A DNA stretch of 64,000 nt from Chloroflexota bacterium (GTDB lineage: Bacteria > Chloroflexota > Dehalococcoidia > Lucifugimonadales > UBA2985). This document shows, in pieces, positions 60,560 to 64,000 of this stretch. Made by a program: the position numbers and the translations under genes. The stretch's first letter is position 1; the number at the start of each line of letters is the position of its first letter. The notes beneath the pieces were generated by a model. That model was not told the origin of the DNA, ran no database searches, and saw only the letters and a program-made list of their open reading frames with translations. The stretch spans positions 1 to 64,000 of the forward strand of contig JAPPHY010000005.1 in the NCBI GenBank assembly GCA_028877205.1. The letters are read 5' to 3'.

Positions 60560-60839
60560 TTGGCAAGTCTCACTGCGGAGCTGGAAGATAAACCATTCGC
60601 ACAAGCTACCCGTCGCCGGCGCAGAATCATGGGAAGGTACCCAGAGGTATCATCAACTCCTTGAAGGCTTGCACTATTGAACGCTACAGGGTTGAGCCTG
60701 GCGAGTCGCCGAAAGCGTAGCAGTGAGTCGAAAAACTTGTCAACTACATGTACTGTCGTGACACCCTCGCACGGGCAACTCCAACCCAACCCCCAACCAC
60801 CCCTAGCCAAACCGCACTTTCGGCTATAACATATCCCGC
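60560..60839. other. Intergenic region before argS
   Basis: A 280-base gap between divergent genes with no supported gene. A TATAAC box at 60825-60830 lies 9 bases before the argS GTG. Confidence 0.4.
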
Positions 60840-62510
60840 GTGATTGCGATGCACCTCATACGTGAATTGCTGGCCAACGCCCTCGCCGAGGCGCAGGCGT
60901 CGGGGCAGCTACCCTCCGCGCCGCCCATCGAGGTGCCTGTGGAGCACCCGCAGAGCGCTGAGCACGGCGACTACGCATCCAGCCTGCCTCTCAGGCTGGC
61001 GCGCGCGCTGCGCATGAACCCGCTAGAGATAGCGAACCGCCTCGTCCCGCTCATCCCCGCCGGCGACGCCCTGGCCCGCGTGTGGCCGGAGTCGCCCGGC
61101 TTCATAAACTTCGCCCTGGAGCCTCGCTGGCTGGCCGCGCAGGTGGAGGCCGTGATTGAGGAGGGCCCCGCGTTCGGCAATGTCCCGCTGGGCGGGGGCG
61201 AGAGCGTGCAGGTCGAGTTTGTGAGCATCAACCCCACGGGGCCGATACACGTCGGACACGCCCGCGGCGGCGTCCTGGGTGACGTGCTCGCCAGGGTGCT
61301 GGACGCCGCCGGGTTCAGCGTCACCCGCGAGTACTACTTCAACGACGCGGGCAACCAGATGGACAACTTCTACGGCTCCCTCCACGCCCGCTACCTGCAG
61401 GCGATGGGCCAAGACGCGGAGCTGCCGCAGGGCGGCTACGTGGGCGAGTACATGGTCGACGTGGCCAAGGAGATCGCCGACGAGGAGGGCGACCGCCTGC
61501 TGGACCTGCCCGCCGAGCAGGCAGTCGAGGAGCTCGGCCGGATTGGCCTGGGCAAGATGATGCGGGGCATCCAGAGTGACATGGAGCGCCTCCGCATCGA
61601 CTTCGACGTGTGGTTCCGGGAGCACACCCTCTATAGCGATGGCCAGTACGAGAAGGCGATGGATGCGCTGGGCAGCAACAACCACCTTGCAAAGCGGGAG
61701 GGTGCAACGTGGTTCGTCTCCACGGCTCTTGGCGAGGACAAGGACAACGTGCTGGTCAGAGGCACCGGAGTCCCCACCTACTTCGCCGCGGACGTGGCGT
61801 ACCACTACAACAAGTTCGTGGAACGCGGCTTCTCGCGCGTCATCGACGTGTGGGGCGCAGATCACCAGGGACACGTATCGCGAATGAAGGCTGCCATCGG
61901 CGCGCTGGGCATCGACCCGGACCGGCTCACCATCCTGATCAACCAGATGGTCACCCTCAAGCGGGGGCAGCAGATACTTCGCGCCTCCAAGCGCGCCGGA
62001 GAGTTCATCACGCTTCAGGAGCTTCTGGACGAGGTGGGCACCGACCCCTGCCGCTACTTCTTCCTGGCCCGATCGCCGGACAGCCAGATGGAGTTCGACC
62101 TGGAGCTTGCCAAGAAGAGCTCCAACGAGAACCCCGTCTTCTACATCCAGTACGCCCACGCACGAGTGGCCAGCATCCTGAAGCTGGCCGCCGAGAACGG
62201 CATCGACCACGGCGACGGCGACGTGTCGCTGCTCACCGACCCGGCGGAGCTCGCGCTCATACGCAAGATACTGGAGCTGCCGGAGCTCATCGAGTCAATG
62301 GCTGTGAAGCTGGAGCCGCATCACCTGCCCCACTACTCGCAGGACCTTGCGACGGCGTTCCACTGGTTCTACCAGCAGTGCCGCGTCGTCTCCACCGCAC
62401 CCGGCGACGAGGCCATCACCAGGGCGCGCCTCAAGCTGGTGCAGGCGTCTGCAATCGCGCTGGGCAGGGCCTTGTCGCTAATGGGCATGGAAGCGCCTGA
62501 GAAGATGTAG
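60840..62510 (+). CDS. argS: Arginyl-tRNA synthetase
   Basis: A 556-residue class I synthetase charging tRNA-Arg. The HIGH-type motif is in NPTGPIHVGHARGGVLGDV (about residues 131-149), preceded by the N-terminal tRNA D-loop-binding domain (HGDYASSLPLRLAR). The ATP-binding region FAADVAYHYNKFVERGFSRVIDVWGADHQGH is diagnostic. The KMSK position is not a canonical motif (GQQILRASKRAGEF), as in many ArgRS. The C-terminal anticodon-binding DALR domain starts NPVFYIQYAHARVASI. The start is GTG 60840 or ATG 60849. A TATAAC box ends 9 bases upstream, so the mRNA may be leaderless. Confidence 0.96.
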   Translation: MIAMHLIRELLANALAEAQASGQLPSAPPIEVPVEHPQSAEHGDYASSLPLRLARALRMNPLEIANRLVPLIPAGDALARVWPESPGFINFALEPRWLAAQVEAVIEEGPAFGNVPLGGGESVQVEFVSINPTGPIHVGHARGGVLGDVLARVLDAAGFSVTREYYFNDAGNQMDNFYGSLHARYLQAMGQDAELPQGGYVGEYMVDVAKEIADEEGDRLLDLPAEQAVEELGRIGLGKMMRGIQSDMERLRIDFDVWFREHTLYSDGQYEKAMDALGSNNHLAKREGATWFVSTALGEDKDNVLVRGTGVPTYFAADVAYHYNKFVERGFSRVIDVWGADHQGHVSRMKAAIGALGIDPDRLTILINQMVTLKRGQQILRASKRAGEFITLQELLDEVGTDPCRYFFLARSPDSQMEFDLELAKKSSNENPVFYIQYAHARVASILKLAAENGIDHGDGDVSLLTDPAELALIRKILELPELIESMAVKLEPHHLPHYSQDLATAFHWFYQQCRVVSTAPGDEAITRARLKLVQASAIALGRALSLMGMEAPEKM

Positions 62511-62531
62511 CGCAGACCGCTAGGGCTTAGG

Positions 62532-64000
62532 CTACTTATCGGCCGGATTCCATGCAGGCTGGCCGGCGTGGAAGCCCTCAGTGATGCGGACCTGGCCCGT
62601 CCCGTCCGCGTTCATCAGGTGTATGTCGTAGTACCCGTCCCGCCTGTCCGACATGAACACGATTTGCGTGCCGTCCGCCGAGTACGCCGGGAACCTGTCA
62701 TCGAAGTAGCTGACGGTGAGCCGTCGCACGTTGGAGCCGTCCGCATCCATCACGTATATCTGGCCCTGCCCGCCGATGCCCTCGCGTGTGAACACGATGC
62801 TGCTTCCGTCCGGAGACCAGTTGGCGCTAATCTCGTCCGCGTCCGAGTTGGTCAGGTTCACCTGGTTGGAGCCGTCCGCGTCCATCACGTATATCTCTGA
62901 GTTCCCGTCGCGCTCCGAAATGAACAGGATCTTCGAACCGTCTGGCGCAAAGCGGGGTATGTCGTCGTCTCCAGTGTTGTTTGTGAGCTGCCGGGGCCGC
63001 AACTCAACGAGGTGCATGATGAAGATCTCCTTGTCGCCGTCCTTGTCGGAGGAAAAGACGACGGCATTCCCGTCGCTGGACCACGAGGGGAATGTCTCGT
63101 TGAAGTCCCTGGTCTCGGACAGGTTTGTATCGTCGGAGCCGTCCGCTCCGATGGCGTATATCTCCAGCATTTCGTGACGCGTTGTGTCGTAGACAAGCCT
63201 TGTACCGTCCGGCGACCACTGCGGCGATGCGTTATCGCCCTCAAGCGGTGCTTCGTCGGCCTCGTCGGTCTCTGCGGGAGTGAGCATCAGGAGCCCCGTG
63301 CCGTCGTCGTTGACGCGAGCCAGCTCTACGGAGCCGGTCACGCCTGAAGTGGCGTGGAAGGCGATGGGCTGGCCGTCACGCGGCCGGTGAAGCGGCGATG
63401 CGCTTGGGGACTGGTCGGACGCCACGCTGACGGTCATAGGCTGCGGTTCGCCGCCGTCCAGCTCCAACGAGTACACGTCGGAGTCGCCCTCCGCCCACGA
63501 TTCGTAGAATATCACGCTGCCGTCTGCCGACCACGCCGGGTTCAGGTCACGCGCCGTGTCTCGCGTGAGCCTCTCCACGTCTGTGCCATCATCATCCATC
63601 ACGTATATCTCGAAGTTGCCGTTACGGCCTCGCTCGTCGCGGTCAGACTCGAACAGGATTCTGCCGCCATCCGGCTCCCACGCCGGCGACCCCTCGAACG
63701 TTGGCTCATTGGTGAGACGCGTCTGCCGACCCGTTGAGACGTCCACAACGTAGATCTCGCCGTTCCCGTCCCGCTCCGACTGGAAGGCGATTCGCGTGCC
63801 GTCCGGTGCCCACGTTGGGTTGAGGTCCCATCCGGGGCTGTTCGTGAGGTTCGTCATGCCGCTGCCGTTGGCGTTTATCATGTATATGTCCGCATCGCCA
63901 TCCCGGTACGCCCAGAAGGCAAGCCTCCGCCCGTCCGGTGACCAGCTGACACCCCGCTTCAGGTCGCCGGTCTCGGTGAGCCTCTCGGTGTCGAATCCGT
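62532..64000 (-). CDS. TolB-like beta-propeller protein, partial (5' end beyond window)
   Basis: At least 489 residues of WD40-like PD40 repeats running off the right edge; the frame stays open to 64000, so an apparent ATG at 63881 is internal. Each blade of about 45-50 residues has the pattern L(T)...PxWSPDGxxIxFxSxRDGNxEIYVMDADGSN, and about ten copies are visible. Such proteins fold into six- to eight-bladed propellers and are often secreted or periplasmic. The DADGSN and DGNSEIY turns resemble calcium-binding loops, but this is not proof. No signal peptide can be seen because the start is missing. Confidence 0.88.
   Translation of the reverse strand, partial: GFDTERLTETGDLKRGVSWSPDGRRLAFWAYRDGDADIYMINANGSGMTNLTNSPGWDLNPTWAPDGTRIAFQSERDGNGEIYVVDVSTGRQTRLTNEPTFEGSPAWEPDGGRILFESDRDERGRNGNFEIYVMDDDGTDVERLTRDTARDLNPAWSADGSVIFYESWAEGDSDVYSLELDGGEPQPMTVSVASDQSPSASPLHRPRDGQPIAFHATSGVTGSVELARVNDDGTGLLMLTPAETDEADEAPLEGDNASPQWSPDGTRLVYDTTRHEMLEIYAIGADGSDDTNLSETRDFNETFPSWSSDGNAVVFSSDKDGDKEIFIMHLVELRPRQLTNNTGDDDIPRFAPDGSKILFISERDGNSEIYVMDADGSNQVNLTNSDADEISANWSPDGSSIVFTREGIGGQGQIYVMDADGSNVRRLTVSYFDDRFPAYSADGTQIVFMSDRRDGYYDIHLMNADGTGQVRITEGFHAGQPAWNPADK

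Noticed and set aside
1-64000. Prophage, insertion sequences, CRISPR-Cas or a defence island.
   Set aside because: No integrase, transposase, phage structural gene, cas gene or direct-repeat array was recognised.

Overview
The window is a dense, GC-rich bacterial chromosome segment with about 55 genes, one tRNA and no rRNA, CRISPR array, prophage or insertion sequence that I can recognise. The gene content suggests a member of the Chloroflexota, perhaps the Dehalococcoidia/SAR202 side. The clues are Thr/Pro-linked lipoproteins, a DnaB/DnaD/DnaI-type replication cluster, a general L-amino-acid ABC transporter, a xanthine-dehydrogenase-family molybdoenzyme, short core-type MetE proteins and split transketolase. 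The assignment is an inference from gene content only.

Layout. 0-7 kb: a short-chain dehydrogenase, a membrane-anchored sulfite-oxidase-type molybdoprotein, threonine dehydratase, a DUF6226-like protein, a phosphoethanolamine-methyltransferase-like enzyme and a CBS-tailed cation/proton antiporter. 7.9-15.4 kb: an RND exporter facing a four-gene aapJQMP amino-acid ABC operon. 15.5-17.4 kb: a His-rich secreted protein, a peroxiredoxin-like lipoprotein whose catalytic cysteine codon is an in-frame TGA followed by a SECIS-like hairpin (a likely selenoprotein), and an anchored cytochrome c. 17.5-24.4 kb: a VWA lipoprotein, then the leftward cluster rplI-dnaB-dnaD-dnaI-like-HIT and folB. 24.5-28.9 kb: a CitE-like lyase, glutamate dehydrogenase, a bifunctional-nuclease protein and an HExxH lipoprotein. 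29-34 kb: split transketolase, DUF362, HAD phosphatase and queG. 34-37.7 kb: two tandem core-MetE-like genes behind an arsM-type methyltransferase, then a hydrolase. 37.9-44.4 kb: an M1 aminopeptidase and a three-subunit molybdenum hydroxylase. 44.5-55 kb: MBL hydrolases, a NYN-LOTUS protein, a lipoprotein FKBP, an oxidoreductase, tRNA-Arg(TCG), an MFS transporter and a repeat-containing membrane protein. 55-64 kb: rpsU-yqeY-purQ-purL, a frameshifted trypsin-like lipoprotein, argS and a TolB-like propeller protein running off the right edge.

Several promoters of the TTGACA-N17-TATAAT type are readable. In at least five cases the -10 box sits only 6-9 bases before the start codon, pointing to leaderless mRNAs beside genes with strong Shine-Dalgarno sites. 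The standout observation is the putative selenoprotein. Other points of interest are the tandem AAA+ helicase-loader-like protein, the MetE-like pair with one degenerate zinc site, the plant-type phosphoethanolamine methyltransferase, and the frameshift in a Thr-Pro repeat. All functional calls rest on motif recognition by eye; no database search was run.
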